From the NCBI GenBank assembly GCA_015178975.1, contig WHVD01000103.1, positions 124,001 through 188,000 of the forward strand: a stretch of 64,000 nucleotides of DNA, written 5' to 3'. Of this stretch, positions 20,455 through 31,142 are shown one piece after another. The position numbers and the translations under genes are program-made. Under the pieces are notes generated by a model, which saw only the letters and a list, made by a program, of their open reading frames with translations, was not told where the DNA came from and did no database searches. Source of the stretch: Hysterangium stoloniferum (taxonomy: Eukaryota > Basidiomycota > Agaricomycetes > Hysterangiales > Hysterangiaceae). How positions within the stretch are numbered: position 1 is the stretch's first letter; every line of letters starts with the position of its first letter.

Positions 20455-21015
20455 AGTAGAATGAAAAGTACCATGATGTGCTAACTGACATATGGCGTTG
20501 TAGCGATAGCTCAGTTGTGCCTTTGGTATTGAATAATAACGATGGATCAGGTGGGCCTTATAATATTTTTTTAACTCTTTCCGCAATAGATATAACTTCA
20601 GCTCAAGTTTTGCTGTGAAATCTCCCAATGCTCGAGGTATCAGTTCACTAATATTACTCTTACATATTTGCAGTAGTGCGATCTGGTTGAGATCCCGTGT
20701 CCAAACAGACTTCTCCGGCATGGTATTATTGTTAAATATGATAATTGTGTGAGAAGGTTTGTCATTGATAGTCATTTCTTCGGTTAGGAATGCCGCCGTA
20801 TTCACCTTCTTCCTCTTTGTCGCATGCAGTCCCACATATTATTACAATAATACATTGTATCATAGGCGTTGTTTTCCCTTTACTTACTCTTCCTGTGTAC
20901 ATTCTAAATTCCACCGGTCCTCCACAATGTAATTCATCAACATCATCATACAATCATTACACTGTTGAATCTTTGGAAAGAGCTCAACATGCAAAATGGC
21001 ATGACTCTGGCAGTA
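20455..21015 (-). repeat. dispersed repeat, copy 2 (gene fragment), interrupted by a Tc1/mariner element
   Basis: Matches 365-650 in order and orientation, with extra sequence in the middle. Minus-strand exon-like pieces are HAILHVELFPKIQQC... (about 21000-20890), then a GTAAGT-like junction, then GTACDKEEEGEYGG (about 20840-20790), followed by an open stretch to 20449. The Tc1/mariner element begins 7 bp beyond its right edge. Product not recognised. Confidence 0.5.
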
Positions 21016-21021
21016 AGTATA

Positions 21022-21244
21022 CAGTGGGTCAAAAAACTGCCCCAATGTTTGTGCATTTTAGAAAGATTGATACTGTGTGAAGGAATGACATCAGTGAAAA
21101 TTCTGAAAAATTCACATGATATACTAGAACATGTTGGCTATCTACCAACTTAAGAAATCATGTGATTCCAATCAAAACTCATTGCTTAATAAATCAAACA
21201 AAATAATCACTCATTGGGGCAGTTTTTTGACCCTCTATTATTTT
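21022..21244 (+). repeat. left terminal inverted repeat, itself palindromic
   Basis: Inverted partner of 22407-22624. Its outer GGGTCAAAAAACTGCCCC recurs in reverse complement at its inner edge (GGGGCAGTTTTTTGACCC), so this repeat alone looks like a MITE-sized unit with its own short inverted ends. Confidence 0.9.
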
Positions 21245-21381
21245 CTCTGATTTTCAATATTACACACCAGTATAAGGTAGGAGTGGATCATATGAATCAT
21301 CAACATGTCATGTGACATTATTTGTATCAATTTAGCATGCTGAACTTTGTTCATTCATCTCCTTGACTCCTTACCACCACT

Positions 21382-22401
21382 ATGAAATCCATCTCTGCAG
21401 AAAAGCATTCTTCTGTTATTTTTCTCCTCAATGAGGGGTATTCCCAGTGTCAAATTCAAGCTAGGACTGGTCTGGGAAAGGGTACTATTGGCAGGATCAG
21501 TAGGGAGGTAGAGGGGGATAAGGAAAATCATCCTGGTGGCCATTCTTCTAAGCTTTCCCCTTATGATAAACAGTCAATTATCCATTAAATCAGCTCTGGG
21601 AAGCTTGACAATGCTGTCCAAGCCACCCAATTTATAAATTTCATCATATCTACCTCTGTCACTCCTCAGACTGTTAGGAATGTGTTGAAGGAAGCTGGCT
21701 TTAGGTCAGCAACAAAGAAGAAAGTCCCTATGTTCAAGGGGTCTCATCGTCAGCAACATCTAAAGTTTGCCCAATACCATGAAAATTGGACTATGGAGGA
21801 CTGGAAGAGGGTGTTGTGGACTGATGAGACAAAAATCAATAGGATTGGGTCAGATGGAAAGGTATATGTTTGGAAGCAACAAGGGGAACCAGTATCAGAC
21901 AGGACCACCACACCAACTATCAAACATGGAGGGGGGAATAACTTGATGGTTTGGGAGTGTATGGGCTGGAATGGGGTGGGGAAGCTGATAGAGGTGCAGA
22001 AGAACATGGATACAGTGCAGTATTATGAGATTTTGGAGGAGGGAGTGGAGGAGAGCATTGAAAGTTTGGAGATGGCTGAGGATAAGTGGTACTTCCAACA
22101 GGACAATGATCCAAAACATACCTCAAAAAAGGCAGACCAGTGGTTATCTGACAATAACATCATTCCTATGAATTGGCCTGCCCAATCCCCTGATCTAAAT
22201 CCCATTGAACACCTCTGGCAATACCTCAAGGCCAAACTCCAACAATATGACATATCACCCAAAGGAGTACATAGATTATGGGACAGGGTGGCAAAGGAGT
22301 GGACTGAAATACCACCAGAGACATGTCAGAAGCTAATAGAAAGCATGCCTAGGAGGATACAGGCAGTTTTAAAGGCAAAGGGGGGTCATACAAAGTATTA
22401 G
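21382..22401 (+). pseudogene. Tc1-type DD34E transposase with one internal stop
   Basis: One frame of 339 codons, open except for TAA at 21586. The N-terminal part (21382-21585) is a helix-turn-helix DNA-binding region (VIFLLNEGYSQCQIQARTGL, GKGTIGRI). The C-terminal part (from about 21589) has the first catalytic Asp in WTDETKINRIGSDGKVYVW, the second in FQQDNDPKHTSK, and Glu in PDLNPIEHLWQYLK, the DD34E spacing of Tc1. About 340 residues is the usual size. A single stop in the linker between the DNA-binding and catalytic halves suggests recent inactivation; supply in trans from another copy would be needed for movement. Confidence 0.9.
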
Positions 22402-22406
22402 ATTGT

Positions 22407-22624
22407 AAAATAATAGAGGGTCAAAAAACTGCCCCAATGAGTGATTATTTTGTTTGATTTATTGAGCAATGAGTTTTGATTGGAATCACATGATTTGTTG
22501 GTAGATAGCCAACATGTGCTAGTATATCATGTGAATTTTTCAGAATTTTTGCTGATGTCATTCCTTCACACAATATCAATCTTTCTAAAATGCACAAACA
22601 TTGGGGCAGTTTTTTGACCCACTG
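22407..22624 (-). repeat. right terminal inverted repeat, itself palindromic
   Basis: Reverse complement of 21022-21244 with few differences. It has the same inner and outer copies of the 18-bp block. Confidence 0.9.
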
Positions 22625-22639
22625 TATATCTACTTCATG

Positions 22640-25326
22640 CCAATCCTACTAAAAGAGGTCATCATCCCACTATATATTCTAGACATCGATGACCAATATT
22701 GCATTCTGTACACTTTTTTCACTCCATTTGGTCAGTCACTTCACACCATCCTGTGTCTTGACTTACTCTGTACTGCCTCCAAGGCTCAATCTCACACGAT
22801 TAGTTGAGAGTAAACAGGAATGGGACCTGTTCCTCATAGTGTAAGTTAAACCTGTTTTACTCATTCATGCTCGAGGCTAGAATATGTATTTAGACGAGAA
22901 TATAACACACCATGTGTGATAGGACACTGAGTCCTAGTGAATATCATGGAATGGGCTGAAGTGTCGAAATCTTCTCATGACACAGTTGTTATGCCTATAA
23001 CCCTTTATCCCATCGACAGGCTACCAGCTCATCAAAGTGAAGTGAAAATCGTCACCGTAACTCCGGCCGTGGACAAGTCCTATAGATTCCACACTGCAAT
23101 CGAGCAGTAGTGTGTAGATTCCCCACACACTACATTTTCACTGCAGAAGGAATAGAAGTGTCGGGAATTCAGATTATATCGGGTGAGCCAGTTGTATCCA
23201 AGAACTACCAAACAGCTAGAGTCCAACTGTGTTATGAAAAAGGTAACCATCTGGGATGTTCCACACAGGAACTGGATAGACATGTCACAGGCTTGGGTAA
23301 TTGCCATATTGCTAGTGCTGTCAAACAGATGCAAAGAAATTGCAGGAACAGAATGGAGTTTCAGATTATGTTTCGTGGCAAAGGTGGTATCTACAAAACA
23401 GTGTGTGGAGCTGGAATCTATCAGAGCTCAGAACCCTAAATTTCCAAGAAGGTCAGAGACGAGTTTTAAAAATAGTGAGTCAGGATTAGAGAGAACGGAT
23501 GCATTGAGACAGATAATCTCAGAAACATGGAAAGAGTCAATGCAACCCTCTATCCATGCAGATTCCAGAGGGTTGCTTACTCTTTTTTTTGACTCTGTGG
23601 CAGGTTTTTCCTTGGACATTGTAGTCGTAGTGGAAGTTGCCGTGCAGGCCTTGGAAGAGTTAGACTTAATGGTACAATTGGAAACCTTATGTCCGCTTTC
23701 CTGCAGAAAAGGCAGAGGTCATTATCCATGTGTTTTTGTTTCTCCTTTGGGATGAGTTTACCATTGGTACCAACAAGTGGGAAATGTCGGGTTTGTCAGA
23801 AGTTGACTGTTTTTCCTTGTTGGATTTCTTGTCTTTTTCCAATTGGAATTTGATTTGCCAGTATTAGTGCCAGAGCTGCCGGTGTTATTGCCTGAGTTAT
23901 TGCCAGAAGACTTGCTAGTCGACGCCTTGTTGCTTTGAGAATGTTCTGTCAGATTCTTTTGGGAGACCTCAGCTTTTCATTCACAATACAGGCATCAGAT
24001 GTCTGAGCTTTAATCTGCATGAGTTGGAGAGTTTTTGGCTTCCCATCTTTGCAGATCTCGTATTTAAAGTGTGACAGAAGTCCCATATAGAAATGGTGCC
24101 TGAGGGTGGAATCGTCCCAACCACACCATGTGGTGAGGGTATTGAACTTGACAAGATAATCAGAGACTCATTGATTGTCCTTCATCTTAAGCATCATTAA
24201 TTCATTCTCCACTTCACTGGATTGATCGTAAGGTCCGAAATTAGTTTCCAGTTCTTCCACAAATGTGTCCCAGTTGTCAAGCCATATGGGTGTCTCGTCG
24301 GACATTCCGGATAGTCCAGGTTCAAACCAATTCTGAGTGGTATCCTTGAGATAAGGAAGTGCAAAATTGACTTTTTGACTGTTGGATTTAAATGCAGCAG
24401 GTCAATCACAGAAACTGAAACAGTATTGGAGAAGGAAATTCAATTTGTTCAGATCCTTGGTGGTAAATGATTCGGGTTCTTTAACTCCGGTGCGGGATGA
24501 TTCTTTGCTTTCCTCAGCAGTTTTCAAATAGTCAGCGAATTTCACAATGGAGTTGACAAACAACATTTCAGTCAGTTTATCAGAAGATTTCTTTTTTGAT
24601 GTCACTGGCTGTTTTTCTACTTCATTGTTGGAAGTGTTGGGAGTGTTGAGATCCTTCGCTACCTCAGTAACTTCTTCGACGGAAGCTGATGCTGTCGGCT
24701 GAATTGGGTTTTGGGTTGGGTGGTATAAAGTTGCAATGGGGATTGAAGTTGAGATGGTCTTTCAGCAGCTTTGCATTTGGGACCCATGATGAGTGAGTTG
24801 CAGAATTGAGATCTGATATACTGTTAAGTACCATGTCAGAAACATATTCTGGAACTATTGGAAAGTCACTGGGAATTCAAAAACTATCAGATAGGGTCAG
24901 GACGTTGGCTTCAGCTTATGTGCTGCACCTCTATGCAAATGCTTGGGAGTCCTTGATTTCAAAGGTGGGACTTACGCGTGAAGATATGGATATTCAGAGT
25001 TCCAAAGAGTTCCGAATATTGAGCGTACAGAAAGACGGAAGAGGGAATAAGAAACTAAGTCGATATCAGATCTAAAGTAAAGTACAAATTCATGGAAACC
25101 AATATAAGTCTTCTCGTTATTGTACTACAAACTAAGACCACAATAAGACGAATTGGGGAGACAATATTCCGAAACGGGAATATAATAACAAATGAGTGAA
25201 TACTTGTCAACAGACAAATTACCACATGCAGAACAAGGGAAGAATACAGAAGATATGGTAACTATGATGTTCCGTAGTTGGAAGTTGGAAGTCAGATATT
25301 GAAACATCCAGGAATGGGTCGTAACA
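22640..25326 (-). mobile_element. Ty3/gypsy fossil, 5' LTR to protease
   Basis: Minus strand: 5' LTR 25326-24822, Gag remnants about 24600-23500 (KFADYLKTAEESKESS; YLVKFNTLTTWCGWDDSTLR-like capsid stretch), protease remnant about 23334-23100 with TQLDSSCLVVLGYNWLTRYN. Sequence downstream fades out near the Tc1/mariner element. Many breaks; old. Its LTR is the same family as 50992-51525. Confidence 0.75.
24822..25326 (-). repeat. LTR (505 bp) of the minus-strand gypsy fossil
   Basis: On the minus strand it runs from TGTTACGACCCATTCC to ACTTAACA. It aligns along its length with the 3' LTR at 50992-51525 on the other strand. It contains the shared LTR motif GGCTTCAGCTTATGTGCTGC at about 24908. 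Confidence 0.85.
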
Positions 25327-25631
25327 ACTCCCCTGTTACAATTTCCACATATACAACCCATTTGCCACTTCACACCTTTTCAGAACACTTTGCTATATTA
25401 TATTTAGTGTTGTTTGGATCCCCATTCCTTCCTCTACTTCCTTTTGACCTGTCATCACTCTGGCCTCTCTGATTGGCCCTCCAATAATCCATTCTATTGT
25501 AATATAAAGCTCCTTCATGTATGCTACAGTTTCTTCAGTTTGAATATCAACTTAGATTACCTCCTTCTAGTTCTCAGTCCTATTACTCCTATTCTAATAC
25601 CCTCAAAAATGTCTTCAGCAAGCCATGACTC
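25327..25631. other. AT-rich flank, possible LTR remnant
   Basis: It begins soon after the LTR with another TGTTACAA and has a TATA-like TGTAATATAAAGC near 25498. No ORF of note. It is split from 26498 onward by the TRIM-like insertion. Confidence 0.3.
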
Positions 25632-25636
25632 CTTAC

Positions 25637-25813
25637 TGTTAGAATTCGCGAGTCTGGAATACGCTTGACTCGGTTTAGGTAGATAGAACACATTGCAAAA
25701 CGTATAAAGTGTAGAGTACAAGTACCTAGTTTAAGTACCTACTACCGGTAATACTATACCCGGTTACCCATCAATCACATGCTACATTGTTCGCAAACCC
25801 AAAAAATCTAACA
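25637..25813 (-). repeat. TRIM-like LTR, left copy
   Basis: 177 bp, TGTTAGAATT to AAATCTAACA. The stretch CTACATTGTTCG (25782-25793) pairs with CGAACAATGTAG (25822-25833) just outside the LTR, a 12-bp perfect stem across the LTR/purine-tract junction. Confidence 0.95.
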
Positions 25814-25999
25814 CTCCTTCTCGAACAATGTAGTCTTTGTACAGAAATATTCACACTAAATGAATGATTTCGGTCTGAGTCCAGTTATGCAACGCTTTTT
25901 GGCAAGGTGCACACAAGTTCAAGTTCGATGCAGCACACGCTGTTCGATGGGGTGTGGCTAATGGTTCAGGTCGGGTTCGATGCACGCTGTTCAACGAGG

Positions 26000-26225
26000 T
26001 GTGGCTGACGGCTCTGTTTGATGTGCGACGCTTTTCAACGAGACGTCCACGGGTTCGAGTTCGGCGTGCGACGCTTTTCAACAAGGCATCCATGGGTTCG
26101 GGTTTGGGGTCGGCGTGTGACGCTTTTCAACGAGGCGTCCACGGGTTCGAGTTTGGGGTCGGCGTGCGACGCTTTTCAACGAGGCGTCCACGGGTTCGGG
26201 TTCAGGGTCGGCATGCGACGAGAAA
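26000..26225. repeat. tandem repeats (about 44-50 bp) inside the TRIM-like element
   Basis: Four to five units built on GCGACGCTTTTCAACGAGGC followed by GTCCACGGGTTCG and a GGGTCGGCGTG tail. Weaker units extend leftwards to about 25930. Confidence 0.85.
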
Positions 26226-26316
26226 GCGAGTGGCTAGTCAAAGCCGTGCAAGTCTAGTGGTTTCAGCCCCACTCGGCGTTGCTTGAGAATGCCCTTCAAG
26301 CTAGGTTATACGTTTG

Positions 26317-26492
26317 TGTTAGAATTTGCAAGTTCGGAATACACTTGACTCAGTTTAGGTAGATAGAACGCGTTGCAAACGTATGAAGTGTAGAGTACAA
26401 GTACCTAGTTTAAGTACCTACTACCGGTAATACTATACCCAATTACCCATCAATCACATGCTACATTGTTCGCAAACCCAAAAAATCTAACA
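26317..26492 (-). repeat. TRIM-like LTR, right copy
   Basis: 176 bp. All substitutions relative to the left copy are transitions, most at CpG sites. Followed by CTTAC. Confidence 0.95.
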
Positions 26493-26499
26493 CTTACTT

Positions 26500-26680
26500 C
26501 ACAATTCTTAGTAATTTGGCCCTCTGGTCGATTGAGCTGATCTTCATTCCTATCATAATATCCACTCTGTTTGAAATACCAGAGCACTCTAACAGTTTTT
26601 ACAAGGGTGCAACACATAAATTGAAGCCAAGAACTCCATTTCTATGGATTTCATTCAGCACAGTCCTTTATTTCTATACT
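26500..26680 (-). repeat. LTR remnant carrying the shared LTR motif
   Basis: On the minus strand it contains GGCTTCAATTTATGTGTTGC (about 26610-26630), a diverged copy of the motif found in five other LTRs of the window. No other LTR landmark is clear. Confidence 0.4.
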
Positions 26681-26905
26681 AGTTGTGGTTGTATTATGTA
26701 TTTTTAAAGGTTTTTTCTATTTTCTCAATTTCCCCAAAAATGAAATCACTAAAAAAGCTCATTACATGTACTTATATCACTATTATAAAATTGTGCAATA
26801 TTTCTTTGAATTATCTCGAAATTATGCAAATTATTTTGTATTTTTATCTAAAAACCTGAGTGGACTACGAAATTTCTACCTTTTATTCTTTTTTAACTAT
26901 ATGTC
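26655..26905 (+). repeat. AT-rich dispersed repeat, copy 1
   Basis: Matches the reverse complement of 59222-59490: TATGTATTTTTAAAGGTTTT, AATTTCCCCAAAA, ATGTACTTATATC, and a shared end, TTTATTCTTTTTTAACTATAT. No coding capacity. Confidence 0.7.
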
Positions 26906-28570
26906 GACTGGGTGGGGTGAGTCCCCAGTGAGGTGCTGGGACTGGCATGAGTCATATGGTGCTGGGCTGCATTGGTATGTTGGATTTTTAACATTTTATA
27001 TAGGTTTTTAATATACATAGTCTCATTTGCAGCTGAGTGGGTGTTGCAGCTCAAGGCTCACAGTTTGAGGCTCAAGTTGCTCACCAATTTGAGGTAGACA
27101 CTGTTCAAGCCATCATTAATGCACCAACATGTTGCTGTTCAACATATTGCAGACACATGGAAAGAAGCTTTTCATGTCATCAATTCAGGTGATGGATCCA
27201 CTCCTGTATAAAGTATGCATGAGGAGCATTCTCCAGGTGCCTCAATGGCATGCTGCATATCAACTCCCTTCCCTCTGCACCTTCTATCCAGATTGTTACT
27301 TTGCCACCATCTAATATAACACGGTTCAATTCATAGCTGACCACTGGGCACCCTCCTTGGAAGAATTCTACTGTGTGCTTTCATCCATGGAAGTCCTTTG
27401 ACATTCCAAAACCCTGTGGCCACATTGCAGATTGTATTGTATTATTTAGAAAATACTAAATGCAAGTTTGGTGGCACATCATGACTGTGTCGATCTTGGC
27501 ATGAATGGGCAGTGGGGGAAAGCACATGAGATAGTACAATGTGGCCTTTGCTACATAGGATTAAGGTTAGATCACTACTGTGAGGACAAAATATTACATT
27601 GTATTTTTGTTGACTATAGATCCACAAACTCAAATATATTGTATTGCCTTTTTTATATATCTGTACTTAATCATTTGGGTGAAGGGTCAGTCTTCTGTGT
27701 CTTCCAATGCTTAGAAGGAGTGGGATGTTGTCAGGAATTGTCACAGAAAGTTGTGAGTAAGGTTCATACCAGAATGCCATCTAGTAAGGCTTGAGGAGAT
27801 GGGAGGTCACATTCTGAATCACTAGGTGATGGCAATTTCCTTTTTTTTGTTGTCAATGAGGAGGTGACATGGATTTTCTTTTTGATGTTGCTTCTGTGGT
27901 CCATGGAGGGTGTTTATAATTACTATAATCTCAAATATTTACTAATAAAAGTCTTATTTTTACAAAACTCTATCTTTAAAGAGTGATATCTATTCTGAAA
28001 CAATTATATCATCAAAAAACAACCACCAGAAATAGTTCTTCATATTACATCTTATACAACCCATAGTGATTTAACAAATTCCATTGTATATAATTTCCTT
28101 CCTTTTACAGATGCCTACTAATACTTTTATTAGTGCTTTGTTTTTTAAAAGTTGTAATGTAGTTATTTCCATGTAAAATATGTAAAATATTATTGGAAAT
28201 TTTTCATACCACAGCTGTCTTTATTAAGTAAAACCCCCTATATATTCTGGGTATGTTGAATCAAGTAGAAATCTGTTCAGATCGACAGATCCATTCCGAA
28301 GTAATACATATGTATTTAGAGGTGCCAATGATATACATATGCATGGAATGGACTATCTAAAAAGTATCTATTTTTTAAAAGTAAAGTATTAGTGTTTCAA
28401 ACTACTAATTTTTTTTATTGTCTACTCATGTCCAGAAAAATTCTTTAGTTTGTAATGTGCGAGAGAGTTTAAAACTTTCAAAAAGTTTTGAAAACCAAAT
28501 TATGTTTGAATCACGTCCCAGATGTTTAAATGACCTTTAGAGTTATTAGAATTTGGTATACTTAATAGTT
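26906..28570. other. AT-rich region without a recognisable gene
   Basis: Short open stretches only. 27000-27800 is less AT-rich and may hold remnants of a coding element (a plus-strand stretch contains DTWKEAFHVINSGDGS), but I cannot assign it. 27900-28570 is very AT-rich with no feature seen. Confidence 0.35.
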
Positions 28571-28571
28571 T

Positions 28572-30648
28572 TCCAGCCACCACCCTGCGACTTACAAGTG
28601 GGGTGCAAAGACACACTGGTTAAAACATAATTTTCATATATATTGAAAGTGATGAAAACCCGCGGATTCAACATTTATTATTAAGTGAATGATCGTTATG
28701 ATAACCCCCACCGATAACTTCATTTATAATGAGAACAGTAACCCTTCTTTTGGAAATAAATTATCTTTGTTGAAAAACCTTCTGTTCTTCGGGCACATCC
28801 TCTAATGAGGGATTCCAGGCATTATAAGCCGCGCACTGGCTATTCGGTCACATAGTGGAGCCAAACGTCAGACCGACATTTTACAAACGACGAAGCTACT
28901 TACTCAACTCATACATGCGAGAGGCTCTGAAGACATTGCACCCAAAACGAAGCGTGACCATAAAGAGAAGCTCCAGAACGCCGCCAATCAACATGGTCGA
29001 CGCTCCTTCGTCGTCACGTTTTATGCTGAAGGCATGCGAAAATTCGGTGTAGAAATACTCCATCACTTGAAGACGTGCACAAGGCAAAGCCATTATAGGC
29101 ACGATGGCTCGATCGGTCATTCGCAAGTCGTCCTCCTCATTTCTTGTCTCATGCACACACTAGTTAGGTCAGTAAGAAAAGAAGAGTAGTCCCAACCCAA
29201 GTATTCGAGGTCTTGAAGTTTTGAAAACTGTCGTACAAGTTCTTCCTGAAACCAAAGTATTATAATGCCAAACATTTAAGAGCCAGGTTACTGATTCAAA
29301 GGTGTTCGCCTGTAAGACTCACGAGAGTAACATCCCACTGCGTGTCAAGGTCTTCCGAGAGTATTATCAATCGCTGTAATTTTGGAAATGCATCCACAAG
29401 GTCGTTCAGAAAGGCATCATCGATAACGCTCAGGGGCTCGAGGTACAATGTTGTGAGGGGGATGCCTTCAAATATTTGGAGAAACTGTGCGATCTGGGCT
29501 GACTCTATAACAGCGCGGTAAAACGATACTTCTTTTTTAACGGCGCACGCCTATCTTGGTGTATATTTTTCCAGCACTGGTGTTCAGTTGTTAGTTGATC
29601 CTAATATGAATGAAAGTGAAGCCGAAATATTACCGAAAGGTTGTTTACAATGTCTTCAAACCCACCATATATTTCCAACTCCTGCAACGTCCCCCAAAGA
29701 AATAATATACTTAATAATATACTTGAAGGAAATGACAGAGGATAATTACTGCCCGGAATGACCAAATCTTGAAGTTGTGGTGTAAATGGGAGCAGGGAAA
29801 AAAATGCGTGGTAATTGTTAATGCGGAGGTTTAATATATTTGTCGGAGCAAGTGGGAGTAATTGCAATGGGGATGTGTCGCGTATAATAACTGTATGCAA
29901 TAAAGGTTGCCGCAGAAGAGCGTTGACGATGTTGTTACAATCCGCATTCGTATCAGGAGATTTAGATATATCGGGTATATACACTCGCAGTAGGCGAAGG
30001 TTCTTGGCTTGAGTGACGAGTGGCAGCAAAGATAAAACTTCTACCTCGACATCTTGTTTCTGAACTTTGTCCATGTGGTAATATGCTATTGACAGTGCAC
30101 GAACATGACGAATATAATTTGATTTATTTTCAGTGGTATAATACCTCCACCCGGCGACGCGGTTTCCACGCATCCGTTCCCTATCATCATAATTGAGATT
30201 GATCGCAGCCCATATCCTTGGTTCACAAATACGACGAAGCTTTCGACATGCCAGTCGTAAATGTAGGATATCTCTCGGAGGGCAGAACACCACTTCAGTA
30301 TCAAATATGTCAGTTGAGTCATCAAAGTCGTAAAAATGAGGATTATCCAGCGCCACGTAACCAACGCAAGCCTCCAGAATTTCTTCCGGTGGGTCGAGAA
30401 GAGACTCCGGCATATAGAAGAGGGTAAATATATAAAGTCGTGAATTACCCGGAATCTGCTTGGTGTCGTGAACTTATAATTTCGTTAAGGTAACCTTGGT
30501 CGGAGTGTAAATGGTATGATGGCGCTCAATTCAATAGTCAACATTCCCGGCGACTTCATCATACAGTATTCCAGCATAACAGGTCAGTGGCTCACTAATG
30601 CTATGTAGTGGGGCAGGCAACTTGATATCCCACATCTAAAATATCATT
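28572..30648 (-). repeat. 2-kb tandem duplication, copy 1
   Basis: Aligned end to end with 31143-33213 in the same orientation. Both start CAGCC(A/G)CCACC(C/T)TGCGACTTAC and end GATATCCCACATCTAAAATA. The unit carries one F-box-like gene with its flanks. The spacer between copies is about 0.5 kb. Confidence 0.9.
28896..30413 (-). pseudogene. F-box-like protein, tandem copy 1, frameshifted
   Basis: Paralogue of 31451-32976. Exon 1 (30413-29634, 260 codons) is open: MPESLLDPPEEILEACVGYV is an F-box-like start, followed by PPRDILHLRLACRKLRRIC and a Leu-rich C-terminal half. The donor GGTAATATTTCGG is kept. Exon 2 starts at 29576, but a T run is two bases longer than in copy 2 (near 29532-29537), and exon 3 has a further 2-bp insertion near 29150-29156. 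Both shift the frame, so the distal Leu-rich part cannot be made. Either a pseudogene or a truncated protein. In intact relatives the F-box would bind Skp1 in an SCF ubiquitin ligase and the Leu-rich part would bind substrate. Confidence 0.75.
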
Positions 30649-31142
30649 AAATAATTATGATTTATTTATAAAAGCCAGCTGTAGCTAGCTAGCAATTATA
30701 CAAATTTATTTTTTATTTTCTCATTTAACTACAGGCTTAACCTGAGTGCCAACATTGAGGCTTACAGCGGACTTAAGTACTAGACAGACCTTTATCTCAT
30801 ATATATCCCACGGTACATATTTCAATACATTATCTATTCAATTATTACCTCGCAGGTGGCTTTCATTGAGGTAGCTATCATATATGTTGTGTGATCCACA
30901 GCTACAGCTTAGAGTGCGCTACTGTCTCTTGGCTGGTTTGAAATATATACATTAACTGTACAGCTATTGCCGCGATCGACCATGGTACTATAGCCCTGGC
31001 CTAAGCCTTGGGTATAGACCTACAGTAAGTTCAGGCCAGGACGAGGAATGATATACTCGATGAAGATGGCCGCTTGGGTCAAGTGTGGGTGAGAGACACT
31101 GACGGAATTGAGAATCTCCCAAGCTTCCACAGCGCGAAAACG
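30649..31142. other. spacer between the F-box duplicates
   Basis: AT-rich 5' half and a CT-rich 3' half; no gene or repeat pair recognised. Confidence 0.4.

Larger units (their letters stand above)
21022..22624 (+). mobile_element. Tc1/mariner DNA transposon with long inverted ends
   Basis: 1603 bp, beginning CAGTGGGTC and ending GACCCACTG, flanked on both sides by TA. The terminal inverted repeats are about 220 bp (21022-21244 and 22407-22624) and highly similar. One plus-strand transposase reading frame with a single stop lies between them. TA target, CAGTG ends and DD34E spacing are all Tc1-like. The element is inactive as it stands, but the ends look intact. Confidence 0.92.
25637..26492 (-). 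mobile_element. TRIM-like miniature LTR element with internal tandem repeats
   Basis: 856 bp. LTRs at 25637-25813 and 26317-26492 (about 177 bp, 11 transitions and one indel apart), flanked by an exact 5-bp duplication CTTAC (25632-25636, 26493-26497). On the minus strand a purine tract (GAGAAGGAG) directly precedes the 3' LTR, which sets the orientation. The 503-bp interior has no Gag or Pol and consists partly of GCGACGCTTTTCAACGAGGC repeats. It must depend on another element for movement. Its LTR ends (TGTTAGAAT, AAATCTAACA) match those of the Gag-only element at 35848-37305. Confidence 0.9.

Noticed and set aside
28573-28870. The conserved 3' flank of the F-box copies as a separate gene
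   Set aside because: It is simply part of the 2-kb duplicated unit and has no good reading frame.
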